Notes under the pieces: model-generated
Seen by the model: only the letters and a program-made list of their open reading frames with translations
What the model was told of the DNA's origin: nothing
Database searches by the model: none
Assembly (NCBI GenBank): GCA_029215795.1
Contig: JARDYH010000007.1
Coordinates: forward strand, 103,059,263 to 103,123,262
Source of the DNA: Anniella stebbinsi
Taxonomy: Eukaryota; Chordata; Lepidosauria; Squamata; Anniellidae
Direction of reading: 5' to 3'
DNA length: 64,000 nt
Translations under genes and position numbers: made by a program
Part shown: piece after piece, positions 23,346-35,338 of the stretch
Layout of the letters: each line of letters opens with the position of its first letter
How positions within the stretch are numbered: position 1 is the stretch's first letter

Positions 23346-24039
23346 ATGAATGTTGTGAAGTTAACAGGAAGCAGTGGTTAATTTGACCTTAGCTCATAAC
23401 AGTAAAACAGCTGAGCACCTGAAGAGAGAAAGGCAGAGGGTTTCAGTGCAGTTCAGTTTGATCAATGAATCAAATGTTGCCACTGAATGTTGCAATGGTA
23501 GAAATAAAACTGTATTTTTTTTAAAAAAAAAGATTGCCAGTGAAATCCTGCACATGTCTATTCAGAAGTCCCAGTAATTTCAGTGGAGCTTACTCCCAGG
23601 AAAATGGGTATAGGATTGCAGTTCAAAAAAGAATTTTGTGGAGAATAAGAATGTCAGTAGCTATTAGCTAAGACAGTCAGAGAATAAAAACTGATGCTCT
23701 GGGTACTTCTAAAATCTCCCAACAACTAGAAGCTATAAGTAAATGGCGGGACTTGGGTTGTTGCTCAATTGCCTCATAGTTTTCTCTGAAACGCTGAGTC
23801 TGGGTGGGTGTCAGCTCTTCTGGCCCAAGCAGATGGACTGTTGATTTTGATACCTTCTGTTGCTAAATCTTCTTTTATAAGGATTTCATAAACACTAAAC
23901 AAATTACCTCTTAAAATATCTTTAGAAACTGGGAGGATGCAAGGAGCTTCCTTAAAGTGAATCAGATCTAGTCGACCTAGCTTGTAAGGCTGTTAAATCA
24001 GATTGGAAGCAAATCTTGGATCACTGATGTTCAAAGCAC

Positions 24040-24190
24040 TTCACATAGACTATCTTATCATTACAATAACCCTGTAAGGTAGATCAGTATTATTTTCTCT
24101 GGACTGCAGATCGGTGGCAGGGGGGTGCATGGGTGGGTAGCTAAAGGAGTCATGAGAGTGGTTTGCCTAAAGCTGTCTAGTGAGATCATA
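24040..24190 (-). mobile_element. MIR-like SINE remnant
   Basis: CAATAACCCTGTAAGGTAGATCAGTATTATTTTC then GTTTGCCTAAAGCTGTCTAGTGAG, the usual order of an antisense MIR-type element. Decayed. Confidence 0.45.
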
Positions 24191-24850
24191 GCAGAGAAGT
24201 TATTCATTGTAGGGACTTTCTGAGTCCTAGCTCAGAAGTTTTGAAGACTGCTATCCTAAACCTATGTTCCTAAGCCTCGCTGATTTCAATGGGACTCACT
24301 TCTGAGTAGACCTTTATTTATAGCATTTTGCTGTTAGCCACTAGGCCACACTTGTTCTCAACTACTACTCTGATATATGGGACAAGTATGGCTCTCTGCT
24401 ACTCCCTCCACACAGGCCAAAAGATACAGCCCCCATTTCTTCTTGACCTCAGATCCTGGGTAGGTTTAATCTGGGGACTCTGGAGAGGCCAAACACAACT
24501 GATTTCACTAGTTCACCAAAAAAAGGGATACCGGTATTTAACAGAGTGAGCTAATTATTAAACATCTCACTGAAAGACAACTTTCTCGGCTGTTTTTTGT
24601 GTGTTTGCTCTTGCAGCCATTTCCTAACTTTCCTCCAATTATTTCTGAAGACTGTACAGTTACCCCCAAATGGACTCATGAAATGAGTTGCCACAAGATA
24701 TGGAGAAGCCACTAGTTTAGATGGCATTTTAAAAAATGGGGTAAAAAAATTAGTGATATGCCTATTGCTGGCTGGTATAGCAGCTAAATGGATCCTCCAT
24801 TAGGCTAATTCCTGAAGCAGCCAGCCTGGCTTCATCACCAGGCAAGAGAG

Positions 24851-25203
24851 GCTACCTCCACAAGAGAGGTTTAATGCTCTTTGAAGGCTCATTATAAATT
24901 TTACCTCCACACCAGCGGAGCGCAAAACGGGTGTAGAGGCGCGTTATCTCCCGGATTATGCGCATTATCGAATGCGCGTTAAATAGCGACTTTTATTTTG
25001 CTCCGGCCGTTAAAGCGCATTTTCGCCGTGTGAACAAGCGATTATGCGCATTAACTTCTTGTAAAGCGCTTTTTGGACATCTATTAATGCGCTTCGCCGC
25101 CTCTCGCCGCCTCCCGTGCAGAGGGATTAGGAGTAAATGCGCGTCCGCGATAATGCGCATAATCGCCGAACCGGGCGCAAAAGCGCATCCTTGTGGAGGG
25201 GGC
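24851..25203. mobile_element. GC-rich hairpin MITE (second family), 353 bp, inverted
   Basis: Reverse-complement match along its whole length to 11624-11976 and identical in length. Flanks GAGAG / CAGAG give a 5-bp duplication with one mismatch. CpG-rich, although it sits in AT-rich DNA, so the CpGs are probably preserved by youth and not by a promoter. Confidence 0.85.
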
Positions 25204-25667
25204 CAGAGTAAGGATAGGTGGGGAGGGGGGAGGGTAGGTGAAAGAAAGGGGAACACATTTATGCTAAAATAATCTCACATGTGGCAGTGAGATGGATGTC
25301 TCTGTGTGTAAAAATGTCTATACAACAGACAGAATGTTGTGGGTTTAGAAGGCAAGTACTGGAAGTTAAGGGTAAATTTAGAAGTGGAACTGTTTAAAAA
25401 CAAAACCTAGCTCACAGCATGCTTAAAACATCCCTGGAAGACATACTGTATTGAAATATGTGCTATAAAAAGGGTTTCTTTACAGATCCCCAGTCCCTTC
25501 ATCCCCTATCCTTAGTTAGAGCTCTCTCTGATCTGAACACTAGGTATCATCTGTGAGTCCTTTGTGTAAATGAAAATACAAATAAAAAATAAAGCAGGTA
25601 AGGGTAGGAATGAGTTTTGAATTCACATCTGCATTGCTTTTTGAAGGCTTAGAAAAGAGGAACACTT

Positions 25668-27190
25668 TTATTTATTTATTTATTACATTTGTATACTGCC
25701 CCATAGCCGAAGCTCTCTGGGCGGTTTACATAGGATTAAAAACAATTAAAAACAATATACAAAAATTAAAACAGCAAAAACATACAACATACACACAATC
25801 TGTACATTTAAAAACCACTTCAACACTTCAAAAAACTACCAAAACAAAACAAACCCAGGCTCCTCAGATATTGCCAAATGCCTGAGAGAAGAGGAAAGTC
25901 TTGACCTGGCGCCAAAAGATAACAATGTTGGCGCCAGGCGGGCCTCGTCGGGGAGATCGTTCCACAATTGGGGAGCCACCACAGAGAAGGCCCTCTCTCT
26001 TGTTGCCGACCTCCGAGCTTCCCTCGGAGGAGGCACTCGGAGGAGGGCCTTAGATGTTGAACGTAGTGTTCGGGTAGGTTCATGTCGGGAAAGGCGTTCC
26101 ATCAGGTATTGTGGTCCCAAGCTGTGTAAGGCTTTATAGGTTAAAACCAGCACCTTGAACCGGGCTCGGAAACATACAGGCAGCCAATGCAAGCGGGCCA
26201 GAGTAGGTCTTATATGTTCGAACCTACTGGTTCCAGTTATCAATCTGGCCGCTGCATTTTGCACAAGCTGCAGCTTCCGAACCACCTTCAAAGGCAGCCC
26301 CACGTAGAGTGCATTGCAGTAATCTAACTTGGAGGTACCAGAGCATGGACAACTGAAGCCAGGTTATCCCTGTCCAGATAGGGACGTAGCTGGGCCACCA
26401 ACCGAAGTTGGTAGAAGGCACTCCGTGCCACTGAGGCCACCTGCGCCTCAAGTGACAGAGATGGTTCTAGGAGAACCCCCAAGCTACGAACCCGCTCCTT
26501 CAAGGGGAGTGCAACCCCATCCAGAACAGGTTGAACACCCTCCATCCGGTCAGCGGAACCACCCACCAACAGCGTCTCAGTCTTGTCTGGATTGAGTTTC
26601 AGTTTATTAGCACTCATCCAGTCCATTGTCGCAGCCAGGCACTGGTTCAGCACATCCACAGCCTCACCTGATGAAGATGAAAAGGAGAAATAGAGCTGCG
26701 TGTCATCAGCGTACTGATGACAACGCACTCCAAAACTCCGGATGACTGCACTCAACGGTTTCAGGTAGATATTGAACAGCATGGGGGACAAAACTGACCC
26801 CTGCGGAACCCCATACTGGAGAATCCACAGGGCCGAGCAATGTTCCCCAAGCACCACCTTCTGGAGCCGACCCACCAAGTAGGAGCAGAACCACTGCAAT
26901 GCAATGCCTTCCACTCCCAACTCAGCCAGTCGTCCCAGAAGGATACCATGGTCGATGGTATCGAAAGCCGCTGAGAGATCAAGGAGAATCAACAGAGTCA
27001 CACTCCCCCTGTCTTTCTCCCAACATAGGTCATCATACAGGGCGACCAAGGCTGTTTCCGTACCAAAACCAGGACTGAAACCCGACTGAAATGGATCCAG
27101 ATAATCAGTCTCATCCAAGAGTGTCTGGAGCTGGCTCGCAACCACCCGCTCCAGGACCTTGCCCAGGAATGGAACATTTGCTAATTTTGT
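25668..27190 (-). mobile_element. L2/CR1-clade LINE, copy A (5'-truncated, antisense)
   Basis: On the minus strand it starts within the reverse transcriptase at ANVPFLGKVLERVV (27190) and runs through LLDLSAAFDTIDH, GVPQGSVLSP and YADDTQLYFS to the C-terminal RLHWLPV and APQLWNDLP blocks. It ends in a 3' UTR with a (TAAA)n tail (T-rich at 25668). The frame is broken once near 26334, where one A of the GGTAACC seen in copy C is missing. It is otherwise very similar to copy C at 35.3 kb. No target duplication recognised. Confidence 0.9.
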
Positions 27191-27834
27191 AATTAGGTTT
27201 TGGGTTCTGAACACAGCAGGGTCAAAGGCTGTCCCTATAGAAGGTATTCACTGTGGATTTGCCATACTGTGTTCTCTCACTTTTTATGGGGCATTTACAT
27301 GACATTATCATCATCAAATTGTTATTCTCTATGGTTCCTCCATCTCTTTTGAGAGCTGACAAAATCCTTAAAAAAGGAAAGGAAAAAGGAATGAATAGAA
27401 CATAGAACAGTAACCCAATCTGTGCAGGTTTAGGTAATCTTAACACTAGTGTTGCATCTTTTTGAAGAGGCATGCTTTTGATGTGTTGGTGACATTTTGG
27501 GTGGTTGACCCTATGTCCACACCCATATAATCAGCTCCATTTTAGCAGCAGGCTTTTTTTTTATTTTTAATTAATCAATGTTTCAATTTGTGCTAAAACA
27601 TCTTTTCACCTAGATTACAAAAATTGAAATAAATCAGAGTGTAATAGCACTTAAATGAAATAGCATTTTAAAAAATAAACATATGCCATTTTAGCAACAT
27701 GGGTTTCTTAGGGAACAATCCTATACATGCTTAAACAGAAAAAAGGCCTACCACTTTATTTTATATTTATAAAGGCCTTTATTTTCTGTCAAAATATCTA
27801 TAGGATTGTACCTTTAAAAAATCAATGAAGGGCT

Positions 27835-27965
27835 CAATCCTTTTCAAGCTTAGACAGAAAGAAGCCCTACAATTTCAAAAATGTCCTAGCCATCGTGGCT
27901 CGCTGGAGGGATGTTGTGAGTTGTAGGATTTTTTTTCTTTCTAGACAAGTATAGCATTATACCCT
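27835..27965. repeat. Palindromic repeat related to 31505-31622
   Basis: GCTTAGACAGAAAGAAGCCCTACAATTTC and CCTAGCCATCGTGGCTCGCTGG, with TTGTAGGATTTTTTTTCTTTCTAGAC in inverse order. Confidence 0.5.
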
Positions 27966-28218
27966 AAATTGTGCTAAAACACTTTTTAGCCTATGTTTTA
28001 AACATTATTGAAATATTTTGCAATAACGCTTTTAATGAAAAGGCACCAGTTAAAATTTATAAATTGATTAAAAAATAAACGTGCTGCTAAAATAGCTTAG
28101 ATGCATTGTCACTTGCGCATTCATGTGGCTATGATGCACCCACTACTGTGGCAGACTGTAGTGTGATGCGCTCACTCGCACACATAAAGTGTTATAGCCT
28201 TCAGTGTGTGAAAGTCAG

Positions 28219-28561
28219 GTCCCCTCTACAAGATTTCCCTTTGATGCCCGGTTGCCCAATTATGCACATAAACAGATAAGCGCATTTACTCTTAATACCT
28301 ATTCACAAGAGGCGGTGAAGCGCATTACGGGCTGTATGAAACGCACTTTAAAGTTGTTTACATGCGGAGAATCGCATGTTTACATGGCCATAAGGCGCTT
28401 TAACTCCCGCTGTAAATTTTAAGTCGCTATTTGACGCGCATTCGATAATGTGAATAATCGGAGGTAAAAAGCGCCTCAACCCCCGATTTGCACTCCACTC
28501 TTGTAGAGGTAAAATCTGTAATGCGTCTTGAAAGAGCTTTAAATCGCTCTTTTAGAGGCAC
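28219..28561. mobile_element. GC-rich hairpin MITE (second family), aged copy
   Basis: Starts GTCCCCTCTACAAG and ends near CTTTTAGAGGCAC, with the same internal order as 11624-11976, but many CpGs are decayed to TG/CA. No clear 5-bp duplication remains. Confidence 0.8.
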
Positions 28562-28629
28562 CCATAGTTGCCATTCCACATGTAGGTTACAGGAGAATGA
28601 CGGCATAGCAGTAAAAGGTCTACCCAGTT

Positions 28630-28807
28630 GAATTTTAAGACTTGGTTGATTTTAATAATGTATTAATTTTATATGTTTTTAATCAGTTTTATGTATTTTA
28701 TATTGTTTGTATTCATGTTGTTCCCTACCTCTATCCAGCGGGAGAGGCAGGTAAGAAATAAATAAATTTATTATTATTATTATTATTATTATTAATAATA
28801 ATAATAA
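28630..28807 (+). mobile_element. LINE 3' tail with (TTA)n/(AAT)n repeat
   Basis: Ends in CTCTATCCAGCGGGAGAGGCAGG then AAATAAATAAATTTATTATT..., the same 3' UTR type as the LINE copies at 50612-51101 and 51102-51576. The microsatellite changes from (TTA)n to (AAT)n, making an inverted repeat. Confidence 0.65.
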
Positions 28808-29439
28808 AACTGCTAGTCTAGCAGTAGCCAGGGGAGTCACTTACACATCGCCAAAAAAAATATGAACATCAAAAATATGAATTTGCATATGCTAATTTAT
28901 ATGTATATATGAATATTTAGAAATCATAACTATAATTTAGATAGAAATACAATTCATTTCACCATAGTGGGGAAGACTGTGATCAGGAGACTTGTTTGCT
29001 TACTCAGTCTGTTGTTCAGGTGTTAAGTGTTGATGGGCAATTTCAGGTACCCTGCTCTCCTTTTGATTCTTTCTTTTTAGCGCAAACTTGGTCTGGACAG
29101 CCCATCAAACAGAGGACTGTTCTGCGACAGCTCTCTAAAATACGAGGGCTATCCTCAATAAAGTAGAAAAACCGGCCACCCTAGAAGCATCTCAGCACTC
29201 CATACTTCTGCCCTGTGTTTTCTGTGCTCTTGAGAGCCATAATTCAAGGTCTTGTGCACATGTGAAGTGTTAGCACCCTGCTTCAGAAGAATCTTAGTCA
29301 CAAGGGACTGTATATTCACACTGGCATGTTTGTGTGTAGTAGAGTCTGTGCCACAGGAAACAAGTGGAACCTGAATGTGCCATCTGTGTTAATGCAGGTT
29401 TTGGAATGGCTGCCTTTGGTTGAGTTTGCCCCAGTTTGC

Positions 29440-29690
29440 AAGTCACAATCTCAATTCCTGGGTTGCTTAACCCAGGAATTGAGGAGACGAGCAAAACATG
29501 CATTCCCCATGCTTGTTGTTTCCACTTTTAATTAACAACCCAGGAACTGGGTGTTCCTGAGATGTTTCATGACATGCAAGCCTGGTTCGCATGTCACAAA
29601 ACAACCCAGGCACAAGAGGCAGAGCGCAGTTGCTTTGCTCATCCATGCTAAACAACCCAGGAATTGCCATCATGACATGTGAATAAGGTC
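29440..29690. repeat. AACCCAGGAATTG-type hairpin repeat
   Basis: CAATTCCTGGGTTGCTTAACCCAGGAATTG is a short perfect hairpin at about 29452-29481. AACAACCCAGGAA recurs at about 29534 and 29652, and ATGTCA/TGACATG motifs flank. Class unknown. Confidence 0.55.
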
Positions 29691-29699
29691 AATGAGTAG

Positions 29700-31500
29700 G
29701 TGGACAAAACCAAGGGGAAAAATTAAAATAGCTAACATGCTTGTATCAAGAACACAGTGTGCCAAATATTCCTTTATTTTCATTTTAAAAAAAAGATTTA
29801 ATGCACGTTTTAGATGCCTTTCAAGACTGCAGTACAGTACCATGTACTTTCCTTCTTTGACAGGGTGACTGGTTTAGGTGAGACTTGATGCAAGCGGTGA
29901 ACTATAATTTGCCTTTAGGAAAGCCTTTCAGGAAGTTTCTCATAATCAAGCTACATAAATCTAGTCTAGTTCATCAGCTGGCTGGCAACTCATAATGCCC
30001 AAAGAACAGTTGACTTACTGATAAAACTGGGAACATTAGGCACTGAGTAAAGTTTCTTGATAGTCTTCTGTCCTCTTCAACATTTTCATCCACTGCATGT
30101 GGTCACCTGTTTCTCTTTTTACAGGTGATTGCCATTTAACTAGAGACTTAGGGCTGCATGCATTTTACAGTTCTGCATGAGACTGTGTTATTGCGCACAG
30201 ACTTCAGCTTCCTGTTTTCAGTCAAGGACTAAGGAATATGGAATAAACATTGGGCCTGGTTACACCATATGCTGCAGTAGATTGAAGAAAAGTACTGAAG
30301 TAAGGAAGAGAAGTAGGATGACACCAACTGAAAATATAAACATCAAGACTTGTTGTAAGGATTAGAACATTTCAACAATGAAGGTGAAGTATTTTGCACC
30401 AAAACCAAAAGGAGGTAAGCGCCGAAAACTGGTAAAAAAGAAGAGAAACATGTTCTCAGGATGCAAAATATTTATTTTCAAGAAGCCTGACACATTTCGT
30501 CCTGTTCTTTATTCTATGCCTTTCTCAGGGGCCTGTAACATTAATAATACAATAAAACACATTAAGATAGCATGATATTAAAATATATTATTGCTATTAG
30601 GTTAATTAAGCACATTGCCACGAAGGGCCTATGCATATATGTTACTATTAGCATTTTTTTAAAAGGAAGAGACTAACTTTAAAAATGTAAAGCCAAGAAA
30701 AAACTAACCACAGCTAAATTAAAGTCCCATATCCTCCACCTTATTCTATATCATCCCTGTATGAATCAGCCCTAGCAAGAGAGAAGTGAGAAATGCTACT
30801 TTTCTCCCTCCATGCTCAAGTAAGCCCCATGCCCACCTCTAACTCTCTTTTTGCACTTAGCGTTTGTGCCATGTATGCAAGTAGGAAAAGTATATTCTTA
30901 GGTGCAGGAAGGGTTTCTTTCTCACTGAACCTTGCTTAAATATTTAGCGAGGAACAGCCTATAAATATCCCCACATAGCATTTAAGTGTGAGGCTTCTGC
31001 TCTTTCTTTCTGAGGACTGTCGTTTTCTACCCACCCCACCACCTAAGGCTAGTTTGGAAGGAGATTTCTCTCATCCCAAAAGCAAAGGTGACAGATTGCA
31101 TGTGCAAGGAAGTTTGGAAGAAACAGATTTCTCCCCCCCCCCCCCCGCCACCGCACCCTCTTGAATCAAATGTTGTGAAAGGCAGGAAAATAGAGCTCCA
31201 TTGACATGAACTTCACATGAACAGCAGAAGAGGTGTCAAAAGCCTTCCTGGACTGTACCACTGCAAGTGGGGTGGGGGGGAGTCATGTGACTGGAAGCGC
31301 CTCCAAAACAAAACTTCCACATAACAAAAACTAAATGTAAGAAAGCAGTGTAATAGTCCAGCCTCCTCCTTGATAGACTACTTCTCTATGTGGGCATAGA
31401 TGATCTCTCGATATGGAAGAACTTTCAACCAGGTGATCTCGCATTCACAGTCTGAAGTGATGCACTCCAGGAACACTTTACTGTTGTTTATGGTGAACTA
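29700..31500. other. Intergenic/intronic, no gene recognised
   Basis: AT-rich. A stretch at 30380-30540 with AAGCCTGACACATTTCGTCCTG and CTCAGGGGCC resembles a dispersed repeat end. A C run is near 31131-31146. No coding signal seen. Confidence 0.45.
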
Positions 31501-31504
31501 AGGG

Positions 31505-31622
31505 TGCGATCCTATGCATGTTGAGACAGGGGAAAAAAGCCCTACAACTCCTAGGATTCCCCAGCCAGTCATGCTGGATTTGTAGACCTTTTTGTGTCTA
31601 AACATGCATAGGATTGTGCCCT
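31505..31622. repeat. Palindromic ATCCTATGCATG-type repeat
   Basis: GGGTGCGATCCTATGCATG at the left and ACATGCATAGGATTGTGCCC at the right are inverted repeats of about 19 bases; CCCTACAACTCCTAGGATTC lies inside. A related element is at 27835-27965. Confidence 0.65.
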
Positions 31623-31848
31623 ACTGGGGCATCAACTACAAGGGGCAGAGCAGGGCTAGGATCAGTAGCAATTGGAAGGAACAGAAATACTTTGGAAAGG
31701 CGGATTAGATGGATACAGAGGACAGGGATTTGTGATTAGTGTGGAGGATAAGACTGGAAGGGAATACATAAGATGGCTAGCTGGGGGTGCCTGGGAAAGC
31801 TAGTGCCTGCAGGAAGAGGGACCATCATCACCACCCGCGGAAGAGGGA

Positions 31849-32796
31849 GTGCTGCCTGCTTGCTTGCCTGCCTTTGTTCTGTTTAGCTTTCTGTGGGTCT
31901 TGAACTATGTGCCTGGGAGAGGAGACAGAGCCAAGTGGGGGGGACTTGAGGGCCCCTCAATTAGTGTAGTGATGGGTAGAGGGAAATATGATGTTGTGAA
32001 GAGGACTTGCCAGGTAAGGGGAACGCGGCCCAGACAGTTAATGGCTGTGGCGTGTTCCAGTCCTCCCTGCAATCGCAGGTTTGTTGGTTGCCCTATCAGC
32101 CAGCCCTCAGGTCTCCAGATGCTGCTTTTAAATGCCAGGTCGGTGCATAATAAGACCTCCCTCATTCATGACTTAATTGTAGATGAGGTGGCCGATCTGG
32201 CATGTATAACCGAGACCTGGGTGGGTGAGCAGGGAGGAGTTAGTCTCTCCCTGTTGTGCCCACTGGGGTACTTGGTTCAGCATCAGGGTAGACCTGAGGG
32301 CCGGGGAGGGAGGGTTGCTGTGGTCTATAGGAACTCCATACCCCTCTGCAGGCTCCCTGTCCATGTGAATACTGGTGTGGAGTGTTTGCACCTTGTGTTG
32401 GGTCAGCGGGACAGATTAGGGATTCTGTTGGTGTACCGCCCACCCCGCTGCTCAACAGACTCCCTAAGTGAGCTGACGGAGGTGGTCTCAGGTGCACTGC
32501 TGAGATCCCCCAGACTGTTTGTTCTGGGGGATGTCAACATTCACGCCGAGGGCACCTTATCCGGAGCAGCTCAGGATTTCATGGTCTCCATGACAACCGG
32601 CCCAACGCGTGTAGTAGGGCATACTCTAGAACTGGTTTTTGCAACTGGACATGGAGATGGTGATCTGAAAGTGGGGGACTTCACATCAGTCCCTTTGTCA
32701 TGGTCACATCACTGCCTGCTGAGGTTTAGACTTACAGCGCTTTTCCCCTCTGCAAGGGTAGGGGACCTATTAAAATGGTCTGCCCCCGGAGACTAA
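31849..32796 (+). pseudogene. LINE copy B endonuclease part
   Basis: Open 315-codon frame. From about residue 90 it shows the endonuclease/exonuclease/phosphatase fold motifs LNARSVHNK, CITETWV, VVYR, VYRPPR, LGDVNIHAE and a late HH region (SWSHHCLLRF). The first 85 codons have no recognised domain and may be 5' UTR. The frame ends before the reverse transcriptase, which continues in another frame. Confidence 0.8.
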
Positions 32797-34169
32797 TGGA
32801 TCCAGATGTTTTCCAAAGGGCTCTGGGGAGTTTTCCGGCTGATAGGGATGGCGCTCCTGTCGAAACCCTGGTTGATCTGTGGAATGCAGAAATGACCCGG
32901 GCGGTTGACACGATTACTCCTGAGCGCACTCTCCTGAGTAGAGCTCGTACCACTCCATGGTATATTCCAGAGCTGAGAGCAATGAAACAAAATAGGAGAC
33001 GGCCTGAGGGCAGATGGAGAAGAACTCCTGGTGGATGCAATCAAACACTGGTAAGTGCCTACAGTAAGGTATATTCAGGGGCAGTGAGGGCAGCAAAAGA
33101 ACAATACCTTGCTGCCACTATCAAATCATCAACCTGCCGCCCAACTGAGCTTTTCAGAGTTCCCCAGGGGCTGCTTCACGCTGGCCCCAAGGACGTGGTA
33201 GAACCATCTGAGGCCCGCTGTAATATATTTGCTTGGCACTTCCAGGATAAAATCTTTGGCATCCGCCAGGACTTAGACTCCAGTGTTATAGCAGGTGAAT
33301 CTAGCGAGGTATCCAGAGCACAGTCTTGTCCTGTTTTCTTGGATGAGTTTCAGTGGGTGCAGCTCAAGGACATGGACAAGGTGCTTGGACAGGTTCGTAC
33401 AACCACCTCCATATTGGATCCTTGCCCTTCTTGGCTTATAAAAGCTAGCCGGGATGGAACAGCTGGCTGGGCCAGGGAAGTGATTAATGCTTCTCTGCAA
33501 GAGGGAGTGGTCCCAGGCCACCTGAAAGAAGTGGTAGTGAGACCACTCCTGAAGAAATCCTCCCTGGACCCAGAAAATCTTAATAACTATAGGCTGGTGG
33601 CAAATGTTCCATTCCTGGGCAAAGTCCTTGAGCGAGTGGTTGTGGGCCAGATCCAGACACTCTTGGATGAGACTGATTATCTGGATCCATTTCAGTCAGG
33701 TTTCAGGCCTGGTTTTGGCACGGAAACAGGGAGTGTGACTCTGTTGATTCTCCTTGATTTATCAGCAGCTTTCAATACCATCAACCATGGTATCCTTCTG
33801 GTACGACTGTCTGAGTTGGGAGTGGGAGGCACTGCATTGCAGTGGTTTCGCTCCTACTTGGTGGGTCGGCTCCAGAAGGTGGTGCTTGGGGAACATTGCT
33901 TGGCCCCGTGGGTTCTCCAGTATGGGGTTCCGCAGGGGTCAGTCTTGTCCCCCATGCTGTTCAACATGTACATGAAACCGTTGGGTACAGTCATCTGGAG
34001 TTTTGGAGTGTGTTGTCATCAGTACGCTGATGACACGCAGCTCTACTTCTCCTTCTCATCTTCATCAGGTGAGGCTGTGGATGTGCTGAACCGGTGCCTG
34101 GCTGCAACAATGGACTGGATGAGGGCTAATAAACTGAAACTCAATCCAGACAAGACTGAGATGCTGTGA
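32775..34169 (+). pseudogene. LINE copy B reverse transcriptase part
   Basis: 464-codon frame with connecting region, then RT blocks NNYRLVANVPFLGKVLE, FQSGFRPGFGTET, LLDLSAAFNTINH, GVPQGSVLSPMLFN and YADDTQLYF. It lacks the 15 residues between GTET and GSVT that copies A and C have. It ends at a TGA inside NPDKTEML; the remainder continues to 34778 with a further loss of frame after APPIME. Confidence 0.85.
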
Positions 34170-35059
34170 GTGGGTGGTTGTGATGACCGGATGAAGGGTC
34201 TTCTACCTGTTCTGGATGGGGTTGCACTCCCCCTGAAGGAGCAAGTTTGTAGCTTGGGGGTTCTCCTAGAACCATCTCTGTCACTTGAGGCTCAGGTGGC
34301 CTCAGTGGCATGGAGTGCCTTCTACCAGCTTTGGTTGGTGGCCCAGCTACGTCCCTATCTGAACAAGGATAACCTGGCTTCAATTGTCTATGCTCTGGTA
34401 ATCTCCAAGATAGATTACTGCAATGAACTCTATGTGGGGCTACCTTTGAAGACTGTTCAGAAGCTGCAGCTTGTGCAAGATGCGGCAGCCAGACTAATAA
34501 CCCAGACCAAGAAGTTTGAACATATAAAACTGACTCTGGCCCGCTTGCATTGGCTGCCTGTATGTTTCCAAGCCCGATTCAAGGTGCTGGTTTTAACCTA
34601 TAAAGCCTTACACAGTTTGGGACTACAATACCTGACGGAACGCCTCTCCCGACATGACCCTACCTGTACACTACTTTCAACATCTAAGGCCCTCCTCCGA
34701 GTGCCTTCTCCGAGGGAAGCTCAGAGGATGGCAAGGGAGAAGGCCTTCTCAGTGGTAGCCCCCCCAATTATGGAATGATCTCTCCAGTGAGGCTTGCCTG
34801 GAACCAACATTGTTATCTTTTCAGCGCCAGGTCAAGACTTTCCTCCTAGGAATTTAACAGCATATACTGAGTTTTTAATTGACCCCAGAACTATATTTAG
34901 GCCTGGCTGAGAGTTCACAGCTGTTTTAAATGTATATTGTTTTTATATGTTGTCTGTTTTTGTGTTTTAAAATTTTGTATATCGAAAATGTAAAAAGTTT
35001 TAACTTTTGTAAACCGCCCAGAGAGCTTTGGCTATGGGGCAGTATATAAATGTAATACA

Positions 35060-35061
35060 TA

Positions 35062-35099
<38 letters not shown>
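35060..35099 (+). repeat. (AAT)n tail of LINE copy B
   Basis: Repeated AATAAT directly after the LINE 3' UTR. Confidence 0.85.
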
Positions 35100-35100
<1 letters not shown>

Positions 35101-35338
35101 TGTTAGCAGGTGATAAAAGAGGTTAACAAAGAAAATGAGAACCAGGACTTCATTGCCTATGGCAGTGAGTAAAGTACAGTAGTTGATAACTAAACGCTTG
35201 ATCAGTTGTAGCTGTAAAGTGTAAATTGCAAGTACATTGTATTTAAGGAATGACTGAGGTGTTTTGAAATGTTTGTCTGTGGTGGATCATTTCCATGTGC
35301 AACCAATATTTTATGTTACATTGAACATGTAACTGCCT

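Larger units (their letters stand above)
31830..35095 (+). mobile_element. L2/CR1-clade LINE, copy B (near full-length, inactivated)
   Basis: Contains an endonuclease domain (31849-32796: LNARSVHNK, ITETW, YRPPR, GDVNIH, SDH-region), a reverse transcriptase (32775-34169) and a C-terminal part (34170-34778), then a 3' UTR with GCTATGGGGCAGTATATAAA and an (AAT)n tail ending near 35095. Breaks: a frame change at about 32775-32796, a TGA at 34167-34169 (TTG in copy C), and a 45-bp in-frame deletion at about 33730. The 5' limit is uncertain. Confidence 0.88.
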
